Shown here: positions 26,514 through 35,417 of the stretch, in pieces
Layout of the letters: the number at the start of each line of letters is the position of its first letter
Numbering within the stretch: position 1 is the stretch's first letter
Assembly (NCBI RefSeq): GCF_008642335.1
Contig: NZ_CP029191.1
Span: 6,138,001 to 6,202,000 of the forward strand
DNA: 64,000 bases
Origin: Streptomyces venezuelae
GTDB taxonomy: Bacteria; Actinomycetota; Actinomycetes; Streptomycetales; Streptomycetaceae
Direction of reading: 5' to 3'
Made by a program: the position numbers and the translations under genes
Notes under the pieces: model-generated
What the model saw: only the letters and a program-made list of their open reading frames with translations
Databases searched by the model: none
What the model was told of the DNA's origin: nothing

Positions 26514-27806
26514 ATGCGTGAAAAGCCGGATTCCGGCAAGGAGTCGAAGGACCAGGGGGAGCCGGAGGAGAAGCGGCGCCTCGATCTGAGTGTGCCGCAG
26601 GTGGCGGGGAGCGCCATCGCCGCGGTCGTGGCGGCGAAGCTCGCCTCGAACCTCGGTGTCTACGGGACGATCCTCGGCGCCGGTGTCGTGAGCGCGATCG
26701 CGACCTGTGGCGGCACCGTCTTCCAGCATTTCTTCAAACGTACGGGCGAGCAGATACGTGACGTCACGGTGCAGGCCAAGCCGAGGGCGCGGCAGGTTCC
26801 CGTGACGGCCGCGACACACGTGCCCGACACTTTCAGGACGTCGGCGAGAACCTCCGCCTACCCGGGAGCTCTTGGTGCGACGGGGCCCGTGACCACGACG
26901 TGGGGGAGACCCGAGGCGGCCGCCCCCGGCACCGATGCCGACGCGACCGCGCTGCTGCCCACGGCCGGGGACGCGGATCCCGCGGCGGATCCCACCACCG
27001 TCCTGCCCGCCGCCGGCACGGATCCCACCACGGTGCCGCCGCCCGCGGGCGACGCGGACGCCACGACACTGCTGCCCACGGCAGGGACGGTCGGCGCCGA
27101 CGCCGAGAGGACGCAGTTCCTCGGTGCGGTCGACGCCACACAGGCGTTGCCGCAGGACGACGCCACGCGCGTGCTGCGCACCGCGGGCCCTGGCCAGGCG
27201 CCGGCGCCGACGACCGTCTTCGAACCCGCACTCCCGTCGGAGGAGTTCACCGAGGGCACCACGCACCGCACGCAGGTCCGCAGCTGGAAGCGGCCGCTGA
27301 TCGCCGCGGCCGTCGTCTTCGGTGTCGCCATGGCGGGCATCACCACGTACGAGCTGGTCTCCGGCAAGGACCTGAGCGGCGGCGAGGGCACCACCATCAG
27401 CAACGGCGTCTCGGGGCACAACTCCTCCCCGAGGAAGCAGTCCCCGTCCACCGACGAGCCCTCCGGACAGCCTTCGGACGACGGCACGTCGGGCACGGGT
27501 GACGGCTCGCAGGAGGACGGCGACAACGCGTCGCAGGACCCGAACGGGACCGGCGGCGACAACTCGGGCAACGGTACGGGCGACAACAGCGGCAATGGCA
27601 ACGGCACCGACTCCGGCTCGAAGGACGACACCGGAAACGGCACCGGCACGGACCCGGACAAGGACAAGGGCGACGGCTCCGACTCCGGAGACGACGGAGC
27701 GACGACGGACCCGACGCCCACGCCCAAGCCCACTCCGACGCCCACTCCCTCGAAGGGCTCGGGCACGGGCGGCGACCCCCAGCAGGGCGGAACGCCCACT
27801 CCGTAG
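26514..27806 (+). CDS. Membrane protein with low-complexity acidic C-terminal region
   Basis: A 430-residue protein of unknown function. The first 25 residues are charged. A hydrophobic, Gly/Ala-rich segment follows (about 28-72), probably one or two membrane-associated helices. The middle (about 130-240) contains degenerate repeats of the type DADATALLPTAG / DPTTVLPAAG. A clear transmembrane helix lies at about 263-282 (RPLIAAAVVFGVAMAGITTY). The remaining about 145 residues are a Gly/Asn/Ser/Asp-rich, then Thr/Pro-rich (PTPTPKPTPTPTP) low-complexity tail, probably outside the membrane and spanning the cell wall. No enzyme motif is visible. Convergent with the oxidase gene, whose stop is only 7 bases away. 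Confidence 0.8.
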   Translation: MREKPDSGKESKDQGEPEEKRRLDLSVPQVAGSAIAAVVAAKLASNLGVYGTILGAGVVSAIATCGGTVFQHFFKRTGEQIRDVTVQAKPRARQVPVTAATHVPDTFRTSARTSAYPGALGATGPVTTTWGRPEAAAPGTDADATALLPTAGDADPAADPTTVLPAAGTDPTTVPPPAGDADATTLLPTAGTVGADAERTQFLGAVDATQALPQDDATRVLRTAGPGQAPAPTTVFEPALPSEEFTEGTTHRTQVRSWKRPLIAAAVVFGVAMAGITTYELVSGKDLSGGEGTTISNGVSGHNSSPRKQSPSTDEPSGQPSDDGTSGTGDGSQEDGDNASQDPNGTGGDNSGNGTGDNSGNGNGTDSGSKDDTGNGTGTDPDKDKGDGSDSGDDGATTDPTPTPKPTPTPTPSKGSGTGGDPQQGGTPTP

Positions 27807-27813
27807 GGGAGGG

Positions 27814-29139
27814 TCAGGCGCCGAGGACCCGCCGCAGATAGTCGTTGCCGAACATGCGGTCGGGGTCGAGGCGGTCGCGCAGGGCGGTGAACTCGCCGAA
27901 GCGGGGGTACTGCTTGGAGAAGTACTCCGCGTCGCGCGTGTGCACCTTTCCCCAGTGCGGCCGCCCCTCGTGCGCGGTGAAGATCCGCTCGGCGGCCGTG
28001 AAGTACGCCTGGTACGGCGTGCCCCGGTACATGTGGACGGCGATGTACGCGGTCTCACGGCCCGACGCGGTGGAGAGCGTGATGTCGTCGGCGGGCGCCG
28101 TGCGCACCTCCACGGGGAAGCTGATGCGCAGCCGTGAGCGGTCCACCATCGCCTTCAGCTCGCGCAGTGTCTCCACGAGGGCGTCGCGCGGAACGGCGTA
28201 CTCCATCTCCATGAACCGGACCCGGCGCGGGCTCGTGAAGACCTTGTAGGGGATGTCCGTGTACGTCCGCGCGGAGAGCGCCTTGCTGGAGAGCTTCGCG
28301 ATGCCCGGGATGGTGGCGGGGAAGGCCCGGCCCACGGAATTGACCACCTGGAAGAGGCCGTTGGAGAGCAGCTCGTCCTCCACGAAGGCGCTGACCCTGC
28401 CGGGCGGCGCCGCGGGGCCCGGGCTGCGGTTGTTGCGCTTGGTGTTGCAGTTGCCGGTGTGCGGGAACCAGTAGAACTCGAAGTGCTCGTTCTCGGTGAC
28501 GAGGGCGTCGAAGTCGTCGGTGACCTTGTCGAAGGTCATCGGCTCCTCGCGGGCCGTCAGGAAGAAGATCGGCTCGACGGCGAAGGTGATCGCGGTGATC
28601 ACGCCCAGCGCGCCGAGTCCGATGCGCGCGGCGGCGAAGACGTCGGGGTTCTCGTCGGCGGAACAGGTCAGGACCGTGCCGTCCGCGGTGACCAGTTCGA
28701 GGCCGGCGATCTGGGCGGCGATCGAGGCCGAGTCGCGGCCGGTGCCGTGCGTGCCGGTGCTGACGGCCCCCGAAACGGTCTGCTCCATGATGTCGCCCAT
28801 GTTCGTGAGCGACAGGCCCTCCCGCGCGAGCGCCGCGTTCAGGCGCTTCAGCGGGGTGCCGGCCTCCACGGTGACCGTGCCCGCGGCGCGGTCGATGCCG
28901 CGGATGCCGGTCAGCAGGTCGGGGCGTATGAGGAGGCCGTCGGTGGAGGCGGTCGCCGTGAACGAGTGCCCCGTCCCGACGGGCTTCGCCTTGAGGCCGT
29001 CCTCCTTGGCCCGGCGCAGGGCCGCCGCCAGCTCGTCGACCGAGGCCGGGGTGGTCTCCCTGGCCGGCCGCGCGGTGACGTTGCCCGCCCAGTTACGCCA
29101 CGTCGCTGTGCTCTTCCCGCTGCCCGTGCCCGTGCTCAT
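27814..29139 (-). CDS. FAD-dependent aldonolactone oxidase (D-arabinono-1,4-lactone/L-gulono-lactone oxidase type)
   Basis: A 441-residue flavoprotein of the VAO/PCMH-ALO family. The N-terminal FAD-binding domain covers about 15-185 with KPVGTGHSFT, EAGTPLKRLNAAL and GAVSTGTHGTGR. The C-terminal ALO domain ends with the family signature HWGKVH near residue 400, followed by DPDRMFGNDYLRRVLG. It would oxidise a sugar lactone with reduction of oxygen or another acceptor; the natural substrate in Streptomyces is uncertain. The signal sequence is absent, so it is probably cytoplasmic. Its start lies inside the 3-prime end of the MFS gene (47-base overlap), so the two are very likely one operon. 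Confidence 0.9.
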   Translation of the reverse strand: MSTGTGSGKSTATWRNWAGNVTARPARETTPASVDELAAALRRAKEDGLKAKPVGTGHSFTATASTDGLLIRPDLLTGIRGIDRAAGTVTVEAGTPLKRLNAALAREGLSLTNMGDIMEQTVSGAVSTGTHGTGRDSASIAAQIAGLELVTADGTVLTCSADENPDVFAAARIGLGALGVITAITFAVEPIFFLTAREEPMTFDKVTDDFDALVTENEHFEFYWFPHTGNCNTKRNNRSPGPAAPPGRVSAFVEDELLSNGLFQVVNSVGRAFPATIPGIAKLSSKALSARTYTDIPYKVFTSPRRVRFMEMEYAVPRDALVETLRELKAMVDRSRLRISFPVEVRTAPADDITLSTASGRETAYIAVHMYRGTPYQAYFTAAERIFTAHEGRPHWGKVHTRDAEYFSKQYPRFGEFTALRDRLDPDRMFGNDYLRRVLGA

Positions 29140-30337
29140 GGGACCCTCCCCGTTGCGGAACCGGCCGCTTCAGCCGGCGATACCCAAGGAATCCGACCGC
29201 GGCCGCGACGGCCCCGGAGATCCCCGGTACCCCGTACCCGGCCCCCGACCCCGCGGCGTCGATGACCCAACCGGCCGCGGAGGAGCCGAGCGCGACGCCG
29301 ACCGCGAGTCCCGTGCTCACCCACGTCATGCCCTCGGTCAGTTTCGCGCGTGGTACGTGCTGCTCGACGAGGGCCATCGTCGTGATCATCGTCGGTGCGA
29401 TGGAGAGGCCCGCCACGAACAGCGCCACGGCCAGAAACAGCAGGTTCCCGACCAGTTGCAGCGGGATCATACTCACGGCCATCGCACAGACACCCAGCAG
29501 CCACCTGGGGGCGGGCGCCCCCTTGAAGTGCACGAGCCCGAAAGCGGCCCCCGCCACGCAGGAACCGAGCGCGTAGACGGCGAGGACCAGGCTCGCCGCG
29601 GACTTGTGGCCCTGGTCCTCCGCGTACGCCACGGTCACCACGTCGATCGACCCGAAGATCGCGCCGGTCGCGACGAACGTGGCGACCAGCACCTGGAGGC
29701 CGCCGCTCCGCAGCGCCGACTCCTTGGTGTGGTGCTCGCGCGGGTGCGGCACCGGCTCGGTGGCCCGCTGCGCCGTCAGCCAGAAGACGCCCACGGCGAG
29801 GAAGACGCCCGCGAGCAGCGGTCCGGCCTCGGGGAACCACACCGTGGAGAGCCCGATCGAGATGATCGGGCCGAAGATGAAGCAGACCTCGTCGACCACG
29901 GACTCGAAGGAGTACGCGGTGTGGAGCCGCGGGGTGCCGCGGTACAGGACCGCCCAGCGCGCCCGGATCATCGAGCCCACGCTCGGCACGCAGCCGACCA
30001 GCGCGGCGAAGACGAAGAGCGTCCAGTCGGCCGTCTCGAACTTCGCGCACAGCAGCAGCCCGGCGACCGCGGCCAGGGACACCAGCGTCGCGGGGCGGAG
30101 CACCCGGCGCTGTCCGTACCGGTCGACGAGCCGGGAGATCTGCGGCCCGATCGCGGCCGCGGACAGCGCCACGGTCGCCGACAGGGCGCCGGCGAGGCCG
30201 TACCTGCCGGTCAGCTGGGACACCATGGTCACGATGCCGATGCCCATCATCGACAGCGGCATGCGGCCGAGGAACCCGGCGGTGGAGAACGCCTTGGTGC
30301 CGGGGGCGGCGAAGATGGCGCGGTAGGGGCTGGGCAC
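29093..30337 (-). CDS. Major facilitator superfamily transporter
   Basis: A 414-residue membrane transporter with about 12 predicted transmembrane helices. The loop after helix 2 reads RLVDRYGQRRVLRP, matching the MFS motif A pattern, and a second copy-like region follows in the C-terminal half. It resembles proton-coupled drug or metabolite exporters; no substrate can be assigned. The GTG at 30337 is chosen because GGAG lies 5 bases before it; the upstream in-frame extension is Arg/Pro-rich and not conserved-looking. The C-terminal tail is His-rich (GGSHEHGHGQREEHSDVA) and its coding sequence overlaps the start of the downstream oxidase gene by 47 bases. Confidence 0.88.
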   Translation of the reverse strand: MPSPYRAIFAAPGTKAFSTAGFLGRMPLSMMGIGIVTMVSQLTGRYGLAGALSATVALSAAAIGPQISRLVDRYGQRRVLRPATLVSLAAVAGLLLCAKFETADWTLFVFAALVGCVPSVGSMIRARWAVLYRGTPRLHTAYSFESVVDEVCFIFGPIISIGLSTVWFPEAGPLLAGVFLAVGVFWLTAQRATEPVPHPREHHTKESALRSGGLQVLVATFVATGAIFGSIDVVTVAYAEDQGHKSAASLVLAVYALGSCVAGAAFGLVHFKGAPAPRWLLGVCAMAVSMIPLQLVGNLLFLAVALFVAGLSIAPTMITTMALVEQHVPRAKLTEGMTWVSTGLAVGVALGSSAAGWVIDAAGSGAGYGVPGISGAVAAAVGFLGYRRLKRPVPQRGGSHEHGHGQREEHSDVA

Positions 30338-30558
30338 GTGGACTCCGCGGAAACGCCGGGGCGGCTTCCGACGGAAGGACCCCGGTAAGGCATGAAGATA
30401 GCCGATACAGCTTACGGCTCCGGCGGGGCTCGGCGCACCGTGATTTCCGCGGCGGTACACCGAGATACACCGACCCCCCCGGGCCTGACGCAGTGTGACT
30501 TTTCCGGACGGCGGAGGCCGTTTTCCGCCTGTCAGTGGCGGGTGGCAGGATCGGATAC

Positions 30559-31686
30559 ATGTCCGATGCGCTGGATCCCACTCCGTATGACGCCCTGCTG
30601 CTGCTCTCGTTCGGCGGCCCCGAAGGCCCGGACGACGTCGTCCCGTTCCTGGAGAACGTGACGCGCGGGCGCGGCATCCCCAAGGAGCGGCTCAAGGAGG
30701 TGGGGCAGCACTACTTCCTGTTCGGCGGGGTCAGCCCCATCAACGACCAGAACCGCGCCCTGCTCGACGCCCTGCGCAAGGACTTCGCCGAGCACGGCCT
30801 CGACCTGCCCGTCTACTGGGGCAACCGCAACTGGGCGCCCTACCTGACCGACACCCTGCGCGAGATGGTCACCGACGGCCACCGTCGCATCCTCACCCTG
30901 GCCACCAGCGCGTACGCCTCGTACTCGGGCTGCCGCCAGTACCGCGAGAACCTGGCCGACTCCCTCGCCGTCCTGGAGTCCGAGGGTCTGGAGCTGCCGA
31001 AGATCGACAAGCTGCGGCACTACTTCAACCACCCCGGTTTCGTACGTCCCATGATCGACGGAGTCCTGAAGTCCCTCGCCGACCTCCCCGACGACGTGCG
31101 GGACGGCGCGCACCTCGCGTTCACCACGCACTCGATCCCGAACGCCGCGGCGGACACCTCAGGCCCCGTCGAGGACCACGGCGACGGCGGTGCGTACGTC
31201 AAGGAGCACCTCGACGTGGCCCGCCTCATCGCCGACGCCGTCCACGAGGAGACCGGCACCGAGCACCCCTGGCAGCTCGTCTACCAGTCCCGCAGCGGCG
31301 CCCCCCACATCCCGTGGCTGGAGCCCGACATCTGCGACCACCTGGAGGAGCGGCACGGCGCCGGGGCCCCCGCCGTGGTCATGGTCCCCATCGGCTTCGT
31401 GTCGGACCACATGGAGGTCCTGTACGACCTCGACACCGAGGCGGAGGCCAAGGCGGCGGAGCTCGGCCTCCCGGTCCGGCGCTCGGCGACCGTCGGGGCC
31501 GACCCGCGCTTCGCCGCCGCGATCCGGGACCTCGTCCTGGAGCGGGCCGCCGCCGAGAGCGGCACGCCCGTGAACCCCTGCGCCCTGGGCTCTCTCGGCG
31601 CGAGCCACAACCTCTGCCCGGTCGGCTGCTGCCCCGCCCGCGCCCCCAAGCCCGCCGCCGCGGGCGCCGACAGCCCGTACGCGTAA
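30559..31686 (+). CDS. hemH: Ferrochelatase (coproporphyrin type)
   Basis: A 375-residue ferrochelatase inserting ferrous iron into the porphyrin. The active-site His191 lies in [10 protein letters not shown], and the conserved [11 protein letters not shown] (121-131) and [16 protein letters not shown] segments are present. The C-terminal cysteines, in [20 protein letters not shown], fit the [2Fe-2S] cluster found in actinobacterial enzymes, whose substrate is coproporphyrin III (enzyme also named CpfC). The start is the ATG at 30559. It is followed 10 bases later by the inositol monophosphatase-like gene, with which it likely forms an operon. Confidence 0.95.
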   Translation: MSDALDPTPYDALLLLSFGGPEGPDDVVPFLENVTRGRGIPKERLKEVGQHYFLFGGVSPINDQNRALLDALRKDFAEHGLDLPVYWGNRNWAPYLTDTLREMVTDGHRRILTLATSAYASYSGCRQYRENLADSLAVLESEGLELPKIDKLRHYFNHPGFVRPMIDGVLKSLADLPDDVRDGAHLAFTTHSIPNAAADTSGPVEDHGDGGAYVKEHLDVARLIADAVHEETGTEHPWQLVYQSRSGAPHIPWLEPDICDHLEERHGAGAPAVVMVPIGFVSDHMEVLYDLDTEAEAKAAELGLPVRRSATVGADPRFAAAIRDLVLERAAAESGTPVNPCALGSLGASHNLCPVGCCPARAPKPAAAGADSPYA

Positions 31687-31696
31687 GGACCCTCTT

Positions 31697-32530
31697 GTGA
31701 ACGACGGAGCCGACGTGACCGACGTGTCCGACCCCACCGGCCTCAAGGCCGAACTCCTCGCCGTCGCCCTGGAGGCCGCCCACCGCGCGGGGACCTTCCT
31801 GCGCGACGGGCGACCCGACGACCTCGGCGTGGCCGCCACCAAGTCCAGTGCCGTCGACGTCGTCACCGAGATGGACATCGCCTCCGAGAAGCTCATCACC
31901 GACTTCCTCGCGGAGCGCAGGCCCGCCGACGGCGTCCTCGGCGAGGAGGGCGCCAGCTCCGCAGGGAGCAGCGGCGTCCAGTGGGTCGTCGACCCCATCG
32001 ACGGCACCGTCAACTACCTCTACGGCCGCCCCGACTGGTCCGTGTCCATCGCCGCCCGCAAGGACGGCGAGACGCTCGTCGGGGTCGTGCACGCCCCGAT
32101 GCGCGGGGAGACGTACCGCGCGGTCCTCGGAGAGGGCGCCTACGTCAACGACGTGCCCGCGCGCGTGCGCCCCGCCCCCGCCCTCGACCAGGCCCTGGTC
32201 GGCACCGGCTTCGGGTACATCGCCGAGCGCCGCGCCCAGCAGGCCGAGGTGGCCCGCCACCTGATTCCGCGGGTGCGCGACATCCGGCGCGCCGGTTCGG
32301 CCGCCATCGACCTGTGCGACGTCGCGGTGGGCCGCCTCGACGCGTACTACGAGCGGGGGCTCAACCCGTGGGACTTCGCGGCGGGCGACCTCGTCGCGCG
32401 GGAAGCGGGCGCCCTGACCGGTGGCCGCCCCGGAGAGCCCCTCTCGGGCGAGCTGAGCATCGCCGCCCCACCGGTCCTCTTCGAGACGCTCCAGGGCCTC
32501 CTGGAGGACCTCGGCGCCTGGCACGACTGA
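31697..32530 (+). CDS. Inositol monophosphatase family protein
   Basis: A 277-residue magnesium-dependent phosphatase of the inositol monophosphatase family. Metal-binding signatures are EEGASS near residue 80, WVVDPIDGTVNYLYG (96-110) and the C-terminal GLNPWDFAAGDLVAREAGA. Members hydrolyse myo-inositol phosphate, histidinol phosphate or fructose-1,6-bisphosphate; the subfamily cannot be fixed from sequence. GTG at 31697 is used; a second GTG at 31715 is possible. It lies directly downstream of hemH and is followed by a strong terminator. Confidence 0.9.
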   Translation: MNDGADVTDVSDPTGLKAELLAVALEAAHRAGTFLRDGRPDDLGVAATKSSAVDVVTEMDIASEKLITDFLAERRPADGVLGEEGASSAGSSGVQWVVDPIDGTVNYLYGRPDWSVSIAARKDGETLVGVVHAPMRGETYRAVLGEGAYVNDVPARVRPAPALDQALVGTGFGYIAERRAQQAEVARHLIPRVRDIRRAGSAAIDLCDVAVGRLDAYYERGLNPWDFAAGDLVAREAGALTGGRPGEPLSGELSIAAPPVLFETLQGLLEDLGAWHD

Positions 32531-32568
32531 GACGCACCTGCCCGGCGGACACCGCATCCGCGCAGACA

Positions 32569-32607
32569 GAAGGGCCCCGACACCTCGTCCAGGTGTCGGG
32601 GCCCTTC
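32569..32607. terminator. Intrinsic terminator after inositol monophosphatase gene
   Basis: A perfect 17-bp stem around a 5-base CGTCC loop, beginning GAAGGGCCCCGACACCT. It also lies 22 bases beyond the stop of the convergent small gene, so it can serve both. Confidence 0.88.
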
Positions 32608-32629
32608 CGTTTAGATCTTCGGGGCTCGG

Positions 32630-32803
32630 TCAGGCGTGGAGTGCGCCCACCTCGACACCGTGCTCGGCGGCCAGGCGGTGGAGATCTTCCAGCTCCGCCA
32701 GCTCGACCTCGGCAAGGAAGTCGTCTCCCGTCTCACGGGCCTTCGTGAGGTCGGACTCCGTGGCCTTTATGCGCTGCAGAAGACCTGCGGTGAATGCGTC
32801 CAT
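32630..32803 (-). CDS. Conserved 57-residue helical protein
   Basis: Small acidic protein starting MDAFTAGLLQRIKATESDL, predicted to be almost entirely helical and amphipathic with heptad-like spacing (KARETGDDFLAEVELAELED). A purine-rich GAGGGGG lies upstream of the ATG. An in-frame upstream extension is Arg/Pro-rich and is not included. Function unknown; short proteins of this kind occur next to cutRS in other Streptomyces as far as I recall. It is divergent from cutR with a 312-base gap. Confidence 0.72.
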   Translation of the reverse strand: MDAFTAGLLQRIKATESDLTKARETGDDFLAEVELAELEDLHRLAAEHGVEVGALHA

Positions 32804-33115
32804 GGTTGCGCCCCCTCGGCTGGGTCGTGGGTCGATGGCACGGGGGTGTGCCCTCAAAGAAGGGGCGATCACGTCTCAAGCCGCTCTGGGAAAGCGGTTC
32901 GTGGCGCGCCACATACAAAGCGTGATCGCGGGTGTAAGGCCGTCCTCCCCTGGCTCCCTTCCGCAGAAACCTCAACGGACCGAGAAAATCCGGCATTCCC
33001 GTGGCCCGATCACGTCGACAGGCCGCCTTACAGCCGGTTTATGGCCGAAAGGGGCAGGATGGAGGCCTACCCCAAGACAGACCTGCCCGCAGGGGCACAG
33101 AGGAAGGACAGCGAC
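32804..33115. promoter_or_regulatory. Divergent region upstream of cutR
   Basis: A 312-base region without a supported gene. It should hold promoters for the small minus-strand gene and for cutRS. A short inverted repeat CCGCT-N7-AGCGG lies near 32881-32897. The stretch just before cutR (33056-33115) reads as open frame but lacks conserved sequence; AGAGGAAGGA about 10 bases before the GTG is a good ribosome-binding site for cutR. Confidence 0.4.
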
Positions 33116-33769
33116 GTGCGCGTACTCGTCGTCGAGGACGAGCAGCTGCTCGCCGATGCGGTGGCCACCGGACTGCGCCGGGAGGCCATGGCCGTCGACG
33201 TCGTGTACGACGGCGCGGCCGCCCTGGAACGCATCGGCGTCAACGACTACGACGTCGTCGTGCTCGACCGGGACCTCCCGCTCGTCCACGGCGACGACGT
33301 CTGCCGCAAGATCGTCGAGCTCGGCATGCCGACCCGCGTCCTGATGCTCACCGCCTCGGGTGACGTCAGCGACCGTGTCGAAGGCCTGGAGATCGGCGCG
33401 GACGACTACCTCCCCAAGCCCTTCGCCTTCAGCGAGCTCACGGCACGCGTGCGTGCCCTCGGACGGCGCACCAGCGTGCCGCTGCCGCCCGTCCTGGAGC
33501 GCGCCGGGATCAAGCTCGACCCGAACCGCCGCGAGGTCTTCCGCGAGGGCAAGGAGATCCAGCTGGCCCCCAAGGAGTTCGCCGTCCTCGAAGTGCTGCT
33601 GCGCAGCGAGGGCGCGGTCGTCTCCGCGGAGCAGCTCCTGGAGAAGGCCTGGGACGAGAACACGGACCCCTTCACCAACGTCGTCCGGGTGACCGTCATG
33701 ACCCTGCGCCGCAAGCTCGGCGAGCCCGCCGTCATCGTGACGGTGCCGGGCTCCGGCTACCGGATCTGA
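33116..33769 (+). CDS. cutR: Response regulator CutR
   Basis: A 217-residue OmpR/PhoB-type response regulator, the same length as described CutR. The receiver has the acidic pair VVEDE (5-9), Asp51 in VVLDRDLP and Lys near 101 in YLPKPF. The winged-helix DNA-binding domain (about 125-215) ends LRRKLGEPAVIVTVPGSGYRI. CutRS was first linked to copper phenotypes in S. lividans and later to antibiotic production and secretion stress. It begins at GTG 33116 after AGAGGAAGGA. The kinase gene begins 6 bases after its stop. Confidence 0.93.
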   Translation: MRVLVVEDEQLLADAVATGLRREAMAVDVVYDGAAALERIGVNDYDVVVLDRDLPLVHGDDVCRKIVELGMPTRVLMLTASGDVSDRVEGLEIGADDYLPKPFAFSELTARVRALGRRTSVPLPPVLERAGIKLDPNRREVFREGKEIQLAPKEFAVLEVLLRSEGAVVSAEQLLEKAWDENTDPFTNVVRVTVMTLRRKLGEPAVIVTVPGSGYRI

Positions 33770-33775
33770 CCGGCG

Positions 33776-35023
33776 GTGGCCGCGACCCCGGCGCCGCCAG
33801 CCGCGCCTCCGAAGCCGACGTGGGACCCGAGGAAGGCCGAGCCGCCGTTCCCCTGGCTGCGCCCGACCATCCGCATACGGCTCACGCTGCTCTACGGCGG
33901 CATGTTCCTGATCGCGGGCATCCTGCTGCTCTCGATCATCTATCTGCTCGCCGCCCAGGCCCTGAACGTCGGCAGCGACCTGCCGTTCAGGGTCACGGGC
34001 AAGTCCACGGTCAGCAGCAGCACCTGCGCCAACTTCCAGGGGCTTCCGGAACAGCCGACCGAGGCGCAGCTGAACCACGCGCTGAACGAGTGCGTCAACC
34101 AGATGCGGCAGAGCGCCCTCGACAACCTGCTGAGCCGCTCGCTGCTCGCCCTGCTCGGCCTCGCCGTGATCGCTTTCGCCTTCGGGTACGCGATGGCGGG
34201 CCGCGTGCTCTCGCCGCTCGGCCGCATCACGCGCACCGCGCGCCGGGTGGCCGGCACGGATCTGTCCCGCCGCATCGAGCTGGACGGCCCGGACGACGAG
34301 CTGAAGGAGCTCTCGGACACCTTCGACGAGATGCTGGACCGCCTGGAGCGGGCGTTCACCGCCCAGCAGCGGTTCGTCGGCAACGCCTCGCACGAGTTGC
34401 GCACGCCCCTGGCGATCAACCGCACGCTTCTGGAGGTGTCCCTCTCCGACCCCGGGGCCCCGCCGGAGCTCCATCAGCTCGGCAAGACGCTGCTCGCCAC
34501 CAACGAGCGCAGTGAGCAGCTCGTCGAGGGCCTGCTGCTGCTCGCCCGCAGCGACAACCAGATCGTGGAGCGGAAACCGGTCGACCTCGCCGAGGTGGCC
34601 AATCGCGCCGTCGACCAGGTGCGGGCCGAGGCCGACGCGAAGGGCGTGGAGATCCGCGGTGAGCGCGGTCCGGCCGTCGTGCAGGGCAACGGCGTCCTCC
34701 TGGAGCGGATCGCCCTGAACCTCGTCCAGAACGCCGTCAGGTACAACGTGCAGGACGAGGGCTGGGTCGAGGTCACCACGGAGGCCCAGCACGGCCAGGC
34801 GGTCCTGGTGGTGTCGAACACGGGCCCGGTGGTGCCCGCGTACGAGATCGACAATCTTTTCGAGCCGTTCCGGAGGCTGCGCACGGAGCGGACGGGCAGC
34901 GACAAGGGCGTGGGTCTCGGCCTGTCGATCGCCCGGTCGGTGGCGCGGGCCCACGGGGGCCGTATCATCGCGGAGCCGCGTGAGGGGGGAGGGCTCGTGA
35001 TGCGAGTCACCCTGCCTCTCTGA
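33776..35023 (+). CDS. cutS: Sensor histidine kinase CutS
   Basis: A 415-residue kinase with two transmembrane helices (about 38-60 and 121-141) flanking a short extracytoplasmic sensor of about 60 residues. The sensor contains exactly two cysteines, Cys84 and Cys106, positioned to form an intramolecular disulfide. A HAMP domain follows (about 140-192), then the phosphoacceptor His206 in FVGNASHELRTPLAI and an ATPase domain ending in DKGVGLGLSIARSVARAHGG. The cysteine pair supports the published idea that CutS monitors extracytoplasmic protein folding or redox state. It starts at GTG 33776, tightly linked to cutR. Confidence 0.93.
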   Translation: MAATPAPPAAPPKPTWDPRKAEPPFPWLRPTIRIRLTLLYGGMFLIAGILLLSIIYLLAAQALNVGSDLPFRVTGKSTVSSSTCANFQGLPEQPTEAQLNHALNECVNQMRQSALDNLLSRSLLALLGLAVIAFAFGYAMAGRVLSPLGRITRTARRVAGTDLSRRIELDGPDDELKELSDTFDEMLDRLERAFTAQQRFVGNASHELRTPLAINRTLLEVSLSDPGAPPELHQLGKTLLATNERSEQLVEGLLLLARSDNQIVERKPVDLAEVANRAVDQVRAEADAKGVEIRGERGPAVVQGNGVLLERIALNLVQNAVRYNVQDEGWVEVTTEAQHGQAVLVVSNTGPVVPAYEIDNLFEPFRRLRTERTGSDKGVGLGLSIARSVARAHGGRIIAEPREGGGLVMRVTLPL

Positions 35024-35417
35024 GAAGCGGCCGCAGACGCGCTGACGTGTTCGCTTTGAGCGGAATTTCCAGGGGTGGACCCCGGGGATGATGTGTGCGA
35101 TCGATCACAGAGGCGATTTTTCGGCCATCTACTCTCTGTGATCGTGAAAGTCGTCGGAAAGCCGGGAAAATCCGGGTTTTCGGGAGTCTTGATCACGGGA
35201 AGTACACGGGGTGGCGCCCGTGAAGCGCAGTACGAGGACCGTGTACGGTCCCGATCGCCATCCAACAGAACGCCTCTTCAGAGGTGCGGTTGGGTGTCGA
35301 TTGAGTAACAGACCTTGATGTGAGGCAAAATCTCCGCCTCAGGTCGGGCACAAGTCCGGCCTCTCACGCGTTACGTGCGCTGGAGACACCCGCAGACACC
35401 CAGAGGGGGAGAGCGAC
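35024..35417. promoter_or_regulatory. Intergenic region with Crp-like site upstream of DUF4193 gene
   Basis: A 394-base region with no supported gene. TGTGCGATCGATCACA at 35094-35109 differs by one base from the TGTGA-N6-TCACA consensus for Crp-type regulators and nearly fits the Streptomyces form GTG-N6-GNCAC. A GAGGC...GCCTC hairpin (about 35323-35341) lies nearer the gene. The ribosome-binding site AGAGGGGGAGAG precedes the ATG at 35418. Confidence 0.45.
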
